Shown here: one piece after another, positions 52,033-62,239 of the stretch
Numbering within the stretch: position 1 is the first letter of the stretch
How the letters are laid out: every line of letters begins with the position of its first letter
From: an uncultured Alphaproteobacteria bacterium
GTDB lineage: Bacteria > Pseudomonadota > Alphaproteobacteria > Rhodobacterales > Rhodobacteraceae
Length of the DNA: 64,000 bases
Assembly (NCBI GenBank): GCA_902537215.1
Contig: CACBAM010000003.1
Span: forward strand, 1-64,000
Direction: 5' to 3'
Notes under the pieces: generated by a model
The model's input: only the letters and a program-made list of their open reading frames with translations
Told to the model about the DNA's origin: nothing
Databases searched by the model: none
Made by a program: the position numbers and the translations under genes

Positions 52033-52611
52033 ATGACAAAAGCAATCTCTTACACATTAATATCATCGCTACTATTATTTGTTTATGCAGTAATAAGCAA
52101 CCCTATTATTGCTCAGACAGCAGTAGACTTTGGTAAAGATGGAAAACCAAAACACAACATTTTCTCATTCAGAGTACAAACTTGGCAGGATCATTTTAAA
52201 GATTTGAATAAAGGGGCAATACTCGTTGACACCAAAACGCGATCATTACATTACTGGAGTAAGAATGGAAATGAGTATAAGGTCTTTCCAACCTCCGTCC
52301 CCCTAAATGAAGAATTAACGCGACTCGGGTATACAAAAGTTACAAAAAAAGTAATTGGACCTGAGTGGAGGCCTACAAAAAAAATGAGGAAAAGAGATCC
52401 TAAGCTCCCTGAGTTTATGCCTCCAGGCCCTGATAATCCTCTGGGATCCCATGCACTTTATTTAAATTGGCCAAGTTATCGTATTCATGGAACAAGCGAT
52501 ACTAGAAAAATTGGAAGGCAAAGCTCTTCTGGATGTATAGGGCTGTATAATGAACAAATTGAAGAGCTTTTCAATTTAGTCGAGATTGGAACGCCTGTTA
52601 GAATTCTTTAG
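52033..52611 (+). CDS. L,D-transpeptidase (YcfS/ErfK type)
   Basis: 192 aa, signal sequence to about residue 28 (PIIAQ-TA). YkuD domain from ILVDTKTRSLHYW to the C-terminus; catalytic His152 in YRIHGTSD and Cys168 in SSSGCIGLYN. The stretch PGPDNPLGSHALYLNW is typical of enzymes with an extra loop near the active site. No ribosome site; TATAGT at 52000-52005 may be its -10. Its 3' end overlaps the convergent SDR gene. Confidence 0.88.
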   Translation: MTKAISYTLISSLLLFVYAVISNPIIAQTAVDFGKDGKPKHNIFSFRVQTWQDHFKDLNKGAILVDTKTRSLHYWSKNGNEYKVFPTSVPLNEELTRLGYTKVTKKVIGPEWRPTKKMRKRDPKLPEFMPPGPDNPLGSHALYLNWPSYRIHGTSDTRKIGRQSSSGCIGLYNEQIEELFNLVEIGTPVRIL

Positions 52612-53479
52612 AATTATTGTGGATCGCAAAGAGCCCCTCTTTAAATGAGGGAAAAGTGAGCTCATACCCCAATTCATCTTTAAGCCTAATGTTTGATACT
52701 TTTTTTTCTTCTTTATAAAAGCTTCTCGCCATTTCACTGACCATATCACTTTCCAAACTGACTGTCTGTGGGCATTTTTTTTTAAGTAAACTCGCAGCGA
52801 ATTGTGCTACATCCAATTGCGTTGCAGGCAAATCGTCAGACAAGTTAAAAATCGTAGCTTCTGATTTAGAGCTCATAGCCATCTCGATTGCGCCTACTAT
52901 ATCGTCAATATGGATTCTATTAAACAGATGAGCTGGTTTATTGACTATATAAACCCTTTCATTTGCCAATAAACGATCAATCAGACTTCTTCCTGGCCCA
53001 TATATACCTGCCAACCTGAAAATCATAGTTTTTATGGAAAAATTGCCTCCAAATCTTAGCCACGATTTTTCGGCCGCAGCTCTTGAAATACTTCTCTCTA
53101 GATTGGGTTCGAGGACTGTATCTTCTGTAACCCAACCACCTTTTTTATCTCCATAAACACTAGTTGTTGACAGATATCCAGCCCATTTTATTCTTTCTCT
53201 ATTTTTTTTGAATAAATACCCATAATTCTCAATAATTGGATCATTACCATTTTCTGGTGGAGCCGTGCTCAAAATATATGGATTCTTGTGAAGGATACTC
53301 TTAATTTTTTCTTCATCATTGAAAAAAACTGGTTTGGCATTAAGTGATTTAATTTCTTCGGCCTTTTCCTTAAATCTCGTCGTACAAAACACTTCCCAAT
53401 TTTTTTTTGAGAATTTCTTACACATAAATTTTGCTGTGTAACCAAAGCCAAAAATTAACAATATATTTTTTTCATTCAT
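52598..53479 (-). CDS. NAD-dependent epimerase/dehydratase (YeeZ-like)
   Basis: 293 aa extended SDR. A glycine-rich FGFGYTAKF stands where the GxxGxxG dinucleotide motif is expected, similar to YeeZ proteins. YLSTTSVYGDKKGGWV includes the Ser-Thr-Tyr region, but no typical YxxxK follows closely. FRLAGIYGPGRSLIDRL and the HIDDIVGAIEMAM motif are family-like. Reaction unknown. It overlaps queG by eight bases and is last of the gltB block. Confidence 0.82.
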   Translation of the reverse strand: MNEKNILLIFGFGYTAKFMCKKFSKKNWEVFCTTRFKEKAEEIKSLNAKPVFFNDEEKIKSILHKNPYILSTAPPENGNDPIIENYGYLFKKNRERIKWAGYLSTTSVYGDKKGGWVTEDTVLEPNLERSISRAAAEKSWLRFGGNFSIKTMIFRLAGIYGPGRSLIDRLLANERVYIVNKPAHLFNRIHIDDIVGAIEMAMSSKSEATIFNLSDDLPATQLDVAQFAASLLKKKCPQTVSLESDMVSEMARSFYKEEKKVSNIRLKDELGYELTFPSFKEGLFAIHNNSKEF

Positions 53480-54512
53480 TTTTTTTTAACTCAGAAATAG
53501 ACCAAATAGCTGCCTCAGATATAAAGTCTACAGAATGATTTCCAAACCGCTCCAGTAATTTTATGTATTCTTTTTTTCCACTATTTCCCATCGCGTATAT
53601 TACATTTCTTAAAAATCTAACTGATCCTAATCTTTTTATAGCGGTTCCACTGAAATAATTCCTGAAGTCACCATCTGAAAAGGTTAGAGCTTTCTCCAAA
53701 GCTAAGTCAGAAAAAGTTTCTCTATAATTCTCATTTCTGCTTATTTGTGCAAATTTATTCCAGGGACAGACAGCTAAACAATCATCGCATCCAAAAACTC
53801 TGTTGCCAATTGATGATCTAAGTTCTTTATCTATAGCACCCTTGTGTTCGATAGTGAGATAGGCGATGCATTTTCTAGCATCTAGTTTATATGCACCCTC
53901 AAAAGCATTAGTGGGACAAATATCCAAACACTTGGTACAAGATCCACAATTATCTTGCTCTGGTTCATCTGCAGGTAATAATTTATCTATGTACATTACA
54001 CCGATAAAAAACCAATTTCCCATATTTCTACTCACCAAATTGGTATGTTTGCCTTGCCAACCCAAGCCAGATAATTGTGCTAGAGGTTTTTCCATAACAG
54101 GGGCAGTATCGACAAATATTTTTAGTTCACAGCCTAATTTTTTTTTTACCCAGGAGGCTACGATCTTTAGCTTAGATTTGACTACTTTATGATAATCTCT
54201 TTTCGTGGCATAAACTGAGATATTAGATAATTCTTTATCCATCAATTTTTTTAAAGGGTCTTCTGCTGGAGTATAGTCATCTGTAAATACTAAAATTGAT
54301 TTAACACTTGGCCATAAATTTTCCGGTGCAATTCGTTCGTTTATCCTTTTCTCCAACCAATCCATACCAGCGTTCCAGTCATTTTTAATGAAGTCCCTAA
54401 ATTTTTCTTTTATTTTTTGATCAACCTTGAGAGGGTCGGTTATACCAACGGCAGAAAAACCTACATCAGAAGCTATCTGCTGAAGTTGTGATTTAAAATC
54501 CAATAGTTCCAT
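53472..54512 (-). CDS. queG: Epoxyqueuosine reductase
   Basis: 346 aa. Cobalamin-dependent iron-sulfur enzyme of the last queuosine step in tRNA. Two [4Fe-4S] sites: NCGSCTKCLDICPTNAF and GCDDCLAVCPW. The catalytic Asp is in VDTAPVMEK. The C-terminal HEAT-like helices are present. Spacing: one base after the GST gene, and an eight-base overlap with the SDR gene. No queA or tgt in the window. Confidence 0.94.
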   Translation of the reverse strand: MELLDFKSQLQQIASDVGFSAVGITDPLKVDQKIKEKFRDFIKNDWNAGMDWLEKRINERIAPENLWPSVKSILVFTDDYTPAEDPLKKLMDKELSNISVYATKRDYHKVVKSKLKIVASWVKKKLGCELKIFVDTAPVMEKPLAQLSGLGWQGKHTNLVSRNMGNWFFIGVMYIDKLLPADEPEQDNCGSCTKCLDICPTNAFEGAYKLDARKCIAYLTIEHKGAIDKELRSSIGNRVFGCDDCLAVCPWNKFAQISRNENYRETFSDLALEKALTFSDGDFRNYFSGTAIKRLGSVRFLRNVIYAMGNSGKKEYIKLLERFGNHSVDFISEAAIWSISELKKNE

Positions 54513-54513
54513 A

Positions 54514-55185
54514 CTAAAAATCTAAGTCACTATAGTGACCAGCTGGCACAAAGCCAGGAACTAAGTCCGTCAGCAAACCTGCATTTCTAAAAGCAGGCCT
54601 CGATTTAATTTTTGCATACCATTCTTTTATTATTGGCTTAGACTGCCAGTCAATATCTCCCACATAATCCAGTGCTGAAATATGTCCGGCTGCCGAGAAA
54701 TCAGCTAATGACATTTTCTCCCCAGCTACCCAATTTCTTTTTTCCAAAAGCCATTCCAAATAATCAAAATGAAACTTTATTTTCTTAAGGCCTTCTTTTA
54801 TTGCACCACTATCAGGTTGACCTATTTTAAAAATCTTTTTGTACACTCTCTCATTAAGTAAGTTCTTTGTAACTTCATTGTAAAATTTATCGTCGAACCA
54901 AGAGGTTACCCTGCGGGTCTCGAACCTTAGCTTCTTGTCGGCCGGGATAAGTTTTGGAATCGGGTGAGCTTCATCCAAATACTCACATATGGGAGTACTC
55001 TCAGTAAATACACTAGCTCCTTCTTTTAACAATGGCACTTTACCGGAAGGACTAAATCTTATGAAATCCAATCTTTTTTCCCAGACGGGCTCATCAATTA
55101 ATTCAACTTCAAGTTTTTTTTCTGCCAGAACCAGCCTTACTTTTCGACAGAATGGTGAGAGTGCTAAATGGTGGAGTTTTCTCAT
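54514..55185 (-). CDS. Glutathione S-transferase family protein
   Basis: 223 aa. Thioredoxin-like half with SPFCRKVRLVLAEK (Cys in the active-site position), SGKVPLL and the ESTPICEYLDE glutathione-binding turn; C-terminal helices have WVAGEKMSLADFSAAGHI. Closest to beta/zeta-type small bacterial GSTs. It lies directly before queG (one-base gap), an order common in Rhodobacterales as I recall it. Substrate unknown. Confidence 0.9.
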   Translation of the reverse strand: MRKLHHLALSPFCRKVRLVLAEKKLEVELIDEPVWEKRLDFIRFSPSGKVPLLKEGASVFTESTPICEYLDEAHPIPKLIPADKKLRFETRRVTSWFDDKFYNEVTKNLLNERVYKKIFKIGQPDSGAIKEGLKKIKFHFDYLEWLLEKRNWVAGEKMSLADFSAAGHISALDYVGDIDWQSKPIIKEWYAKIKSRPAFRNAGLLTDLVPGFVPAGHYSDLDF

Positions 55186-55217
55186 AGTTAATAAACCTTA
55201 CTCTGATCCATTTATAA

Positions 55218-55904
55218 TTATAAAAAACAGTTTGATCTGTCATCTTTTTTTAGGATATTAATGTCTTTTTTTAATCGTGAAATTCTTACTGTCAGATTAG
55301 ACTTAAGTTTTTTGGGGTTTCGAGTCTTTGGATTTGGAAGAGTCAATGCAATTCGGACTGATTGCTCTCTGGTTAGTTTATCTGCTGGCTTTTTATAATA
55401 CTTATCTGAAGCTTGATTAACACCAAATGTCAGCAGGCTTGTCTCAACGGTGTTTAGATATATTTCGAGAATTCTTCTTTTTGGAATAATGATCTCTATC
55501 AAAAAGGTAAAGTACAACTCTATAATTTTTCTTGACCAAGATCGTCCAGACCATAAAAAAAGATTTTTTGCAAGTTGTTGAGTTATCGTTGATGCGCCTC
55601 TTTTTTCCTTTCTTGTAATTACTTTGTAAATCTCTTTTATGTCTAGTCCTAAATGGTTACAAAAATTAGAATCCTCTGTTGCAACCACTGAGAGGGCGAT
55701 ATTTTCGCCCATATTTGAAATTGGAGTCCAACTATAATCTATTTTTCTTTGAAAAAAATTGCTCTCCGAAACCATAAAGCTCGTAAAAGGAGGATTAAAA
55801 AATCTAAGTAAAAGAACAGATGACACGGACAAGAATAAAAAGAACACGCATAATAGTGTGATAATTCTAGTAGTTTTGTATGCTAAATTTTTAATAACGC
55901 ACAC
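55218..55904 (-). CDS. mtgA: Monofunctional peptidoglycan glycosyltransferase
   Basis: 228 aa from a GTG start. An N-terminal membrane anchor (about 12-34), then the GT51 domain: VVATEDSNFCNHLGLD with the catalytic Glu, KRGASTITQQLAKNLFLW, RKIIELYFTFLIE and LEIYLNTVE. It polymerises lipid II into glycan strands. Placed 32 bases after gltD. Confidence 0.93.
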   Translation of the reverse strand: MCVIKNLAYKTTRIITLLCVFFLFLSVSSVLLLRFFNPPFTSFMVSESNFFQRKIDYSWTPISNMGENIALSVVATEDSNFCNHLGLDIKEIYKVITRKEKRGASTITQQLAKNLFLWSGRSWSRKIIELYFTFLIEIIIPKRRILEIYLNTVETSLLTFGVNQASDKYYKKPADKLTREQSVRIALTLPNPKTRNPKKLKSNLTVRISRLKKDINILKKDDRSNCFL

Positions 55905-55936
55905 AAAATAAAATTAAAATATGACAATTTTTTTCC

Positions 55937-57370
55937 TTAGTCTGAGAGACTGCTATAGCCCATCAATGCCTTGTCTACTGATTTCGCAACTTGTCTGCCT
56001 TCCCTTATTGCCCAAACAACAAGAGATTGACCACGTCGCATATCACCGGCTACCCACAATTTATCAAGAGAGGTTTTATAAGATTTGTCATCGGCTAACA
56101 CATTTCCACGATTATCCAGGGAAATTTCAGTATCTTTAAAAATCCTATCTGTAATGGGTGAGGTGAAACCCATGGCCAGTAATACCAAATCCGCTTTAAT
56201 TACAAACTCAGAGTTTTCTATTTTTTCAAATTTCTCATTTACCCTTATACAATTTAAAAAACTGACTCTACCATTTTCAACCCCAAAAGATGTTGTTAAT
56301 ACCGAAAATTCTCTATCTGCTCCCTCTTCTTGACTCGAAGAGGTTCTCATCTTGAGGGGCCAATTTGGCCATGTTAGCAACTTGTCTTCCCTTTCGGGCG
56401 GAGCAGGCATAATCTCTAGCTGTGTGACAGACAATGCACCTTGGCGAATAGATGTTCCTATGCAATCTGAACCGGTGTCTCCTCCACCAATAACTACGAC
56501 ATGTTTACCATCCGCTGTGATCTCTTCCAAACCCTCAAGCGTCTCTTTGCCTACCCTTCTGTTTTGCTGAGGTAAAAAATCCATAGCGAAATGAATCCCG
56601 TCTACGTTACGCCCTTCAATGTCCAGGTCACGTGGTTTTTCAGCCCCACAGGCTAAGATCAAAGCATCGTGTTCCTTTATCATATCATTAACTTCGATAT
56701 CTACACCTAGCTCCACACCACACTGGAAGTGAACTCCTTCAGCTGATAATTGCTCTAGTCTTCTGTCGATATGATTTTTTTCCATTTTAAAATCAGGAAT
56801 TCCATATCTAAGAAGACCGCCCATCTTTTTATTTTTTTCATAAATTATTACATTATGACCTGCCCTGGCTAATTGTTGAGCAGCTGCTAGCCCTGCTGGG
56901 CCTGACCCAACTATTCCTATTTTTTTGTTCGTCTTGTTTTGATTTATTTGTGGTTTTATCCATCCATTGTCCCATGCCTTATCAACTATAGAACATTCTA
57001 TGGATTTTATTGTTACGGGACTATCAACAATATTTAGGGTACATGAAGCTTCGCATGGTGCAGGGCATATTCTTCCCGTGAATTCCGGGAAATTATTGGT
57101 TGAATGTAAGTCTTTAGAAGCCTGTTCCCATTCACCCCTATAAACCAAATCATTCCAATCTGGGATCTGATTATTAACGGGACACCCTTTCAAGCCCTTC
57201 ATGTCATGACAAAAAGGAATTCCACATTCCATACATCTGCTGGCTTGGTCTCTTATGACTTGCTCTGGAAGTGGTACTATAAACTCCTTAAAATTTCTTA
57301 TTCTATCTGATGCAGGCCTATATTTCCTATCTTGCCTATCTATTTCTAAAAATCCAGTAACCTTACCCAT
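55937..57370 (-). CDS. gltD: Glutamate synthase small subunit
   Basis: 477 aa. N-terminal Fe-S ligands in [21 protein letters not shown] and [14 protein letters not shown] site [26 protein letters not shown] site [21 protein letters not shown]; final [21 protein letters not shown]. It passes electrons from NADPH to GltB. Gap to gltB 30 bases; same operon. Confidence 0.97.
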   Translation of the reverse strand: MGKVTGFLEIDRQDRKYRPASDRIRNFKEFIVPLPEQVIRDQASRCMECGIPFCHDMKGLKGCPVNNQIPDWNDLVYRGEWEQASKDLHSTNNFPEFTGRICPAPCEASCTLNIVDSPVTIKSIECSIVDKAWDNGWIKPQINQNKTNKKIGIVGSGPAGLAAAQQLARAGHNVIIYEKNKKMGGLLRYGIPDFKMEKNHIDRRLEQLSAEGVHFQCGVELGVDIEVNDMIKEHDALILACGAEKPRDLDIEGRNVDGIHFAMDFLPQQNRRVGKETLEGLEEITADGKHVVVIGGGDTGSDCIGTSIRQGALSVTQLEIMPAPPEREDKLLTWPNWPLKMRTSSSQEEGADREFSVLTTSFGVENGRVSFLNCIRVNEKFEKIENSEFVIKADLVLLAMGFTSPITDRIFKDTEISLDNRGNVLADDKSYKTSLDKLWVAGDMRRGQSLVVWAIREGRQVAKSVDKALMGYSSLSD

Positions 57371-57400
57371 ATCAACTTCCCTTATATTCTAAATTAGAGG

Positions 57401-60400
57401 CTATTCTGCAGCTACGGTATTATTGAGCTTTTCAGCCTTTATTTCTTCCAACGCTCTTCTGTATTCCGTAGGCATTACTTTTAAAAATTTAGGCCTAAAA
57501 TTATCCCAACCGTCTAAAATCCTTTTCGCAACGTCTGATTGAGTAAACTTTAGGTGTCTAGAAATTATGTTTCTCAGCCTTTCCTCATCATATCTGGTCA
57601 TATCACTCGATATGTCCACGCGACCATGGTGCTCGATGTCGCCTCCGTGATGGTGCTCAGATTCAAGTAGATCATCTTCTTCTGGAACCGGCTCAAGCTC
57701 TACCATTGCCAAATTACATCTATTTTTAAAGGTACCATCTTCGTCCAAAACATATGCTATCCCTCCGGACATACCTGCTGCAAAATTAAGTCCTGTTTTT
57801 CCTAAAACGACTACTATTCCACCTGTCATGTATTCACAACCATGATCACCCACTCCCTCAACAACAGCGGTAGCTCCAGAATTTCTAACAGCAAACCTTT
57901 CTCCAACTATGCCTCTCAAATAGCATTCTCCGTCAATAGCACCATAAAGAATTGTGTTTCCTGCTATGATCGAATCTTCAGGAACAATTTTTTTTGCCTC
58001 TTTCGGAGGGTATACTATTATTTTTCCTCCAGATAATCCTTTTCCAACATAATCATTTGCTTCGCCTTCTACTTCTAGAGTAACTCCTCTCGCTAACCAT
58101 GCTCCAAATGCTTGACCTGTTGTACCCTTTAAAGAAATATTTATTGAATCTTCTGGGAGACCTTTATGTCCAAAAATACGTGCAACCTCTCCACTGAGCA
58201 TTGCTCCAGTTGATCTATTGTAATTATAAATCGGCAGCTTTATTTTTGTGGGTTTTTTATTTAGCAAGGTATCTTTTGACATTTCAATTAGCTGCCTGTC
58301 CAAAATATCCTTAATTGGATGCTGCTGTCTTTCACAATTATACTTTGGTACTCCATCGCCCATTTTTGGATCAAAAAACAACTTTGAGAAATCGAGCCCC
58401 TTCGCTTTCCAATGTTTAATTGCTTTTTTCCTATCGAGCACATCAATTTGACCAATCATCTCATCAAATTTTTTGAAACCTAATTTACTCATTAGTATTC
58501 TTACCTCTTCTGCAATAAAAAAGAAAAAATTCACAACATGCTCTGGCATTCCTACAAATCGTTTCCTCAAAACTGGGTCTTGAGTTGCGATTCCCACAGG
58601 ACAGGTATTCAGGTGACACTTACGCATCATAATGCAACCTGATGCAATTAATGGGGCTGTTGAAAAGCCAAATTCATCCGCACCTAACAATGCCCCGATA
58701 ACAACATCTCGGCCAGTCCTTAGCCCACCATCCACTTGGACAGATATCCTTGATCTAAGCTTATTTTTCATTAAAGTTTGGTGTGTTTCTGCCAAACCCA
58801 GTTCCCAGGGTGAGCCAGCATGTTTCACCGAAGTCAGGGGGCTCGCCCCAGTACCACCCTCCATACCCGAAATAGTAACATGGTCCGCTTTTGCTTTAGC
58901 CACTCCAGCAGCGACGGTACCAACCCCAACCTCGGATACTAATTTCACTGATATGTCAGCTTTTGGGTTGACGTTTTTAAGATCAAATATAAGTTGCGCT
59001 AAATCTTCTATTGAATAAATATCGTGATGGGGCGGGGGAGAGATAAGTCCAACCCCTCTAGTAGAATGTCGGACCTTTGCAATGACGGCGTCTACCTTGT
59101 GACCGGGAAGCTGGCCTCCCTCACCAGGCTTTGCTCCTTGCGCCATTTTAATTTGAATCATGTCAGAATTTACTAGGTATTCGGTTGTCACGCCAAATCT
59201 ACCAGAGGCAACTTGTTTTATAGCAGACCGTCTGTTGTCGCCATTATTGTCAGTAGAAAAACGTTCAACTTCTTCACCGCCTTCACCTGTGTTCGATTTT
59301 CCCTCAATCCTATTCATGGCTATGGCTAGGTTCTCATGCGCTTCTGCAGATATTGATCCGTACGACATGGCTCCTGTAGCGAACCGTTTTACAATTTCCT
59401 TGGCCGGCTCAACCTCATCAATTTTTATACTACTTCTGCCCGTTTCATTTGAGTCTTTAAGCCTAAATAAGCCTCTTATTGTGAACAACCTTTCTTCTTG
59501 CTCGTCCATGGAAGTTGAATATTCTTTAAATGTATCGAAAGAATTAATTCTTACAGCATGTTGAAGGTTCGTAATTTCATCTGAACTCCAAGCATGTACT
59601 TCTCCTCTTTTTCTAACAGCGTAATCACCTCCGACATCTAAAGAGTCTTTTAAAACTTCTAAGTTTGAATATGCTTCCTCATGGCGAGTAATCGTTTCCT
59701 TTGCTATTTCATTTATTCCTACACCGCTGATTTGAGTAGAAGTTCCCTTGAAGTACTTGCTCACGAATTGCTCTGATAAACCGACTGCATCAAAAATTTG
59801 TGCTCCGCAGTAAGATTGGTAAGTTGAAATACCCATCTTGGACATAACTTTTAGAAGCCCTTTGTTAACTGACTTTATATATCTTGTAACCGCTTCTGTC
59901 TCACTTACATCTTTAGACAACATGTTCTTTTGTTTAAGATCTAATATAGTGTCGAAAGCCATATATGGATTTATAGCCTCTGCTCCGTAACCTGCTAATA
60001 CTGCGAAGTGATGGACCTCCCTAGGCTCTGCTGATTCCACTACCAATCCAACGGCTGTTCGCAATCCCTTTCTTATTAAATAATGATGTACCGACGCAAT
60101 GGCCAAGAGAGCAGGCAAAGCTATCCTATCTTTACCAAACTGCCTGTCAGATAGCACTATAATATTACCACCCTCTTTAACTACATGCTCCGACTTTATG
60201 CATATATTCTCCAAACACTTTTCAAAACCTGTATAACCTGTATTCTTGTCAAAGGTAGTATCTAAAACTCTTGATACAAAATGGTTGTCACCAATCTCAC
60301 TTATCTTTCTAATCTTTTGCATATCCTCGTTTGTTAGGATAGGTTGTTTAACCTCTAACCTTTTCACACTACCCAAAGATTTATTATCAAAAATATTCGG

Positions 60401-62062
60401 TCTTGGACCAATAAAAGATACTAAGCTCATCACCGACTCCTCGCGAATGGGGTCAATCGGAGGATTCGTTACCTGTGCAAAGTTTTGCTTAAAATACGTG
60501 TAGAGTAATTTCTTTTTGTTGGAGATTGCAGAGATGGGCGTGTCTGTACCCATTGAGCCAATAGCTTCTTGGCCAGTTACTGCCATTGGAGACATAAGTA
60601 TCTTTAAGTCTTCCTGAGTATAACCAAACGCTTTCTGACCCGAGTAAAGATTGGCCTTTGACAAAGAAACTTTCTGTGTTTCATCTGACTCTAAGTCCTC
60701 TAAAACAATCTGTGTATTATTCAAAATACTTTCGTAATCCAACTCATTAGTTAGATTTGCTTTTACTTCTTCGTCTGTTATGATTTTCCCCGCTTCCATA
60801 TCAATCAGAAGCATCTTTCCAGGTTGCAATCGCCACTTTGTAATCACTTTGCTCTCATCAACTGGCAGCGTTCCAGCTTCGGAAGCTAGTACGACAGTAT
60901 CATCTTCAGAAACAAAATATCTTGCTGGCCTTAATCCATTTCTATCTAAAGTAGCTCCAATTTTTTTTCCATCTGTAAAAGCTATAGCAGCTGGCCCATC
61001 CCAAGGTTCCATTATAGATGCATGAAATTCGTAAAAAGATTTGCGTTTTCTATCCATTAGTGGATTTCCAGCCCAAGCCTCAGGGATCAGCATCATCGAA
61101 GCATGCTGAAGAGGGTATCCTCCCTGATATAATAATTCAATAGCGTTATCAAACGACGCAGTATCGGATTGACCTTCCCTTGTAATGGGCCATATTTCGT
61201 TCAAGTTTTCTCCAAGAAGATGTGATTTCAGACCTGCTTGCCTCGCTGCCATCCAGTTTACATTACCTCTACTGGTGTTTATCTCACCGTTGTGAGCGAC
61301 CATTCTATAGGGATGTGCCAGTCTCCATGAAGGAAAAGTGTTTGTTGAAAATCTTTGGTGAACCAAAGCCAAGGCGGACACATATCGAATGTCTTGGAGA
61401 TCTAAATAATATTTAGCCAATTGATCAGCTAAAAACATTCCCTTATAAACAACCGTTCGTGATGACAAGGATACCGCATAATATAAGTCTTCACTCCCCA
61501 GTTCTTCATAAATTTTATTGGTTGTTTTTTTTCTTAGTATATAAAGATTTCTTTCAAAGTCATCCTCGCTCATACCCACAGGTTTTTTGAAGAAGCCTTG
61601 CACATGTATGGGTTCAGCTTCACGAATTTCCTCGTCCTTTGACAAACACTCATTGTTTACGGGAATATCGCGCCAACCTAATAATTTTATGCCTTGTTCC
61701 TCACTATACTTAACGATGATGCCTTTTATAATTGCATGATATTTGACTTCTTTTGGGAAAAAAAACATACCAACGCCATAGTCGCCAAGATCAGGAAGAA
61801 AACAACTTAATTTTTTCATTTCCTCTCTGTACATTTCGTGTGGAATTTGTGTGAGCATTCCTGCTCCGTCACCCACTAAAGGATCTGCTCCTGTAGCCCC
61901 TCTGTGTTCAAGGTTCTCAAGTATAAAAACTCCTTTTCGGATAATTTCGTTACTTTTTCTTCCTTTTATATTGGCAATAAATCCCAGGCCACAGGAATCG
62001 TGTTCATTTCGAGGATCGTAAAGACCCTCCATTTTATTGCGTTTCTTATCAAAAATCTTCAT
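57401..62062 (-). CDS. gltB: Glutamate synthase large subunit
   Basis: 1553 aa. Converts glutamine and 2-oxoglutarate to two glutamates. The Ntn amidotransferase domain begins at the Cys in NEHDSCGLGFIA after a propeptide of about 23 residues; a start at 62032 would give a shorter propeptide. The synthase domain has the FMN barrel and 3Fe-4S cysteines in CIMMRKCHLNTCPVGIATQ. The C-terminal GXGXG beta-helix is present. A poly-Glu/His insertion (ESEHHHGGDIEHHGR) lies near residue 1475. The sequence looks more like rhizobial/SAR11 GltB than the usual Rhodobacteraceae type. Confidence 0.97.
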   Translation of the reverse strand: MKIFDKKRNKMEGLYDPRNEHDSCGLGFIANIKGRKSNEIIRKGVFILENLEHRGATGADPLVGDGAGMLTQIPHEMYREEMKKLSCFLPDLGDYGVGMFFFPKEVKYHAIIKGIIVKYSEEQGIKLLGWRDIPVNNECLSKDEEIREAEPIHVQGFFKKPVGMSEDDFERNLYILRKKTTNKIYEELGSEDLYYAVSLSSRTVVYKGMFLADQLAKYYLDLQDIRYVSALALVHQRFSTNTFPSWRLAHPYRMVAHNGEINTSRGNVNWMAARQAGLKSHLLGENLNEIWPITREGQSDTASFDNAIELLYQGGYPLQHASMMLIPEAWAGNPLMDRKRKSFYEFHASIMEPWDGPAAIAFTDGKKIGATLDRNGLRPARYFVSEDDTVVLASEAGTLPVDESKVITKWRLQPGKMLLIDMEAGKIITDEEVKANLTNELDYESILNNTQIVLEDLESDETQKVSLSKANLYSGQKAFGYTQEDLKILMSPMAVTGQEAIGSMGTDTPISAISNKKKLLYTYFKQNFAQVTNPPIDPIREESVMSLVSFIGPRPNIFDNKSLGSVKRLEVKQPILTNEDMQKIRKISEIGDNHFVSRVLDTTFDKNTGYTGFEKCLENICIKSEHVVKEGGNIIVLSDRQFGKDRIALPALLAIASVHHYLIRKGLRTAVGLVVESAEPREVHHFAVLAGYGAEAINPYMAFDTILDLKQKNMLSKDVSETEAVTRYIKSVNKGLLKVMSKMGISTYQSYCGAQIFDAVGLSEQFVSKYFKGTSTQISGVGINEIAKETITRHEEAYSNLEVLKDSLDVGGDYAVRKRGEVHAWSSDEITNLQHAVRINSFDTFKEYSTSMDEQEERLFTIRGLFRLKDSNETGRSSIKIDEVEPAKEIVKRFATGAMSYGSISAEAHENLAIAMNRIEGKSNTGEGGEEVERFSTDNNGDNRRSAIKQVASGRFGVTTEYLVNSDMIQIKMAQGAKPGEGGQLPGHKVDAVIAKVRHSTRGVGLISPPPHHDIYSIEDLAQLIFDLKNVNPKADISVKLVSEVGVGTVAAGVAKAKADHVTISGMEGGTGASPLTSVKHAGSPWELGLAETHQTLMKNKLRSRISVQVDGGLRTGRDVVIGALLGADEFGFSTAPLIASGCIMMRKCHLNTCPVGIATQDPVLRKRFVGMPEHVVNFFFFIAEEVRILMSKLGFKKFDEMIGQIDVLDRKKAIKHWKAKGLDFSKLFFDPKMGDGVPKYNCERQQHPIKDILDRQLIEMSKDTLLNKKPTKIKLPIYNYNRSTGAMLSGEVARIFGHKGLPEDSINISLKGTTGQAFGAWLARGVTLEVEGEANDYVGKGLSGGKIIVYPPKEAKKIVPEDSIIAGNTILYGAIDGECYLRGIVGERFAVRNSGATAVVEGVGDHGCEYMTGGIVVVLGKTGLNFAAGMSGGIAYVLDEDGTFKNRCNLAMVELEPVPEEDDLLESEHHHGGDIEHHGRVDISSDMTRYDEERLRNIISRHLKFTQSDVAKRILDGWDNFRPKFLKVMPTEYRRALEEIKAEKLNNTVAAE

Positions 62063-62198
62063 TCGCTTTTTTCTTTTTTTATCTTATTCTCCTTCTGAGG
62101 AGACTTTTTAATATAGTTTTCAACAAAAGAAAAGAAAGTTTATAATTTGTATTATTTACGATTTTCGTGTTGAAAAAGCAGGGAAAAACTTAATGGTT

Positions 62199-62207
62199 TG
62201 CTATACA
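62199..62207 (+). promoter_or_regulatory. Extended -10 promoter of uppP
   Basis: TG (62199-62200), one base, then TATACA (62202-62207), an extended -10 element 32 bases before the ATG at 62240. No good -35 is seen. The divergent 177-base region also holds the gltB promoter, not located. Confidence 0.35.
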
Positions 62208-62239
62208 TTCTCTAAAAAACTAAAGTTTATGATTTAAAA

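Noticed and set aside
62088-62103. TCTCCT/AGGAGA hairpin with following T-run upstream of gltB as a terminator
   Set aside because: The T-run is on the plus strand, where no gene ends; six base pairs next to a leader are easily random.
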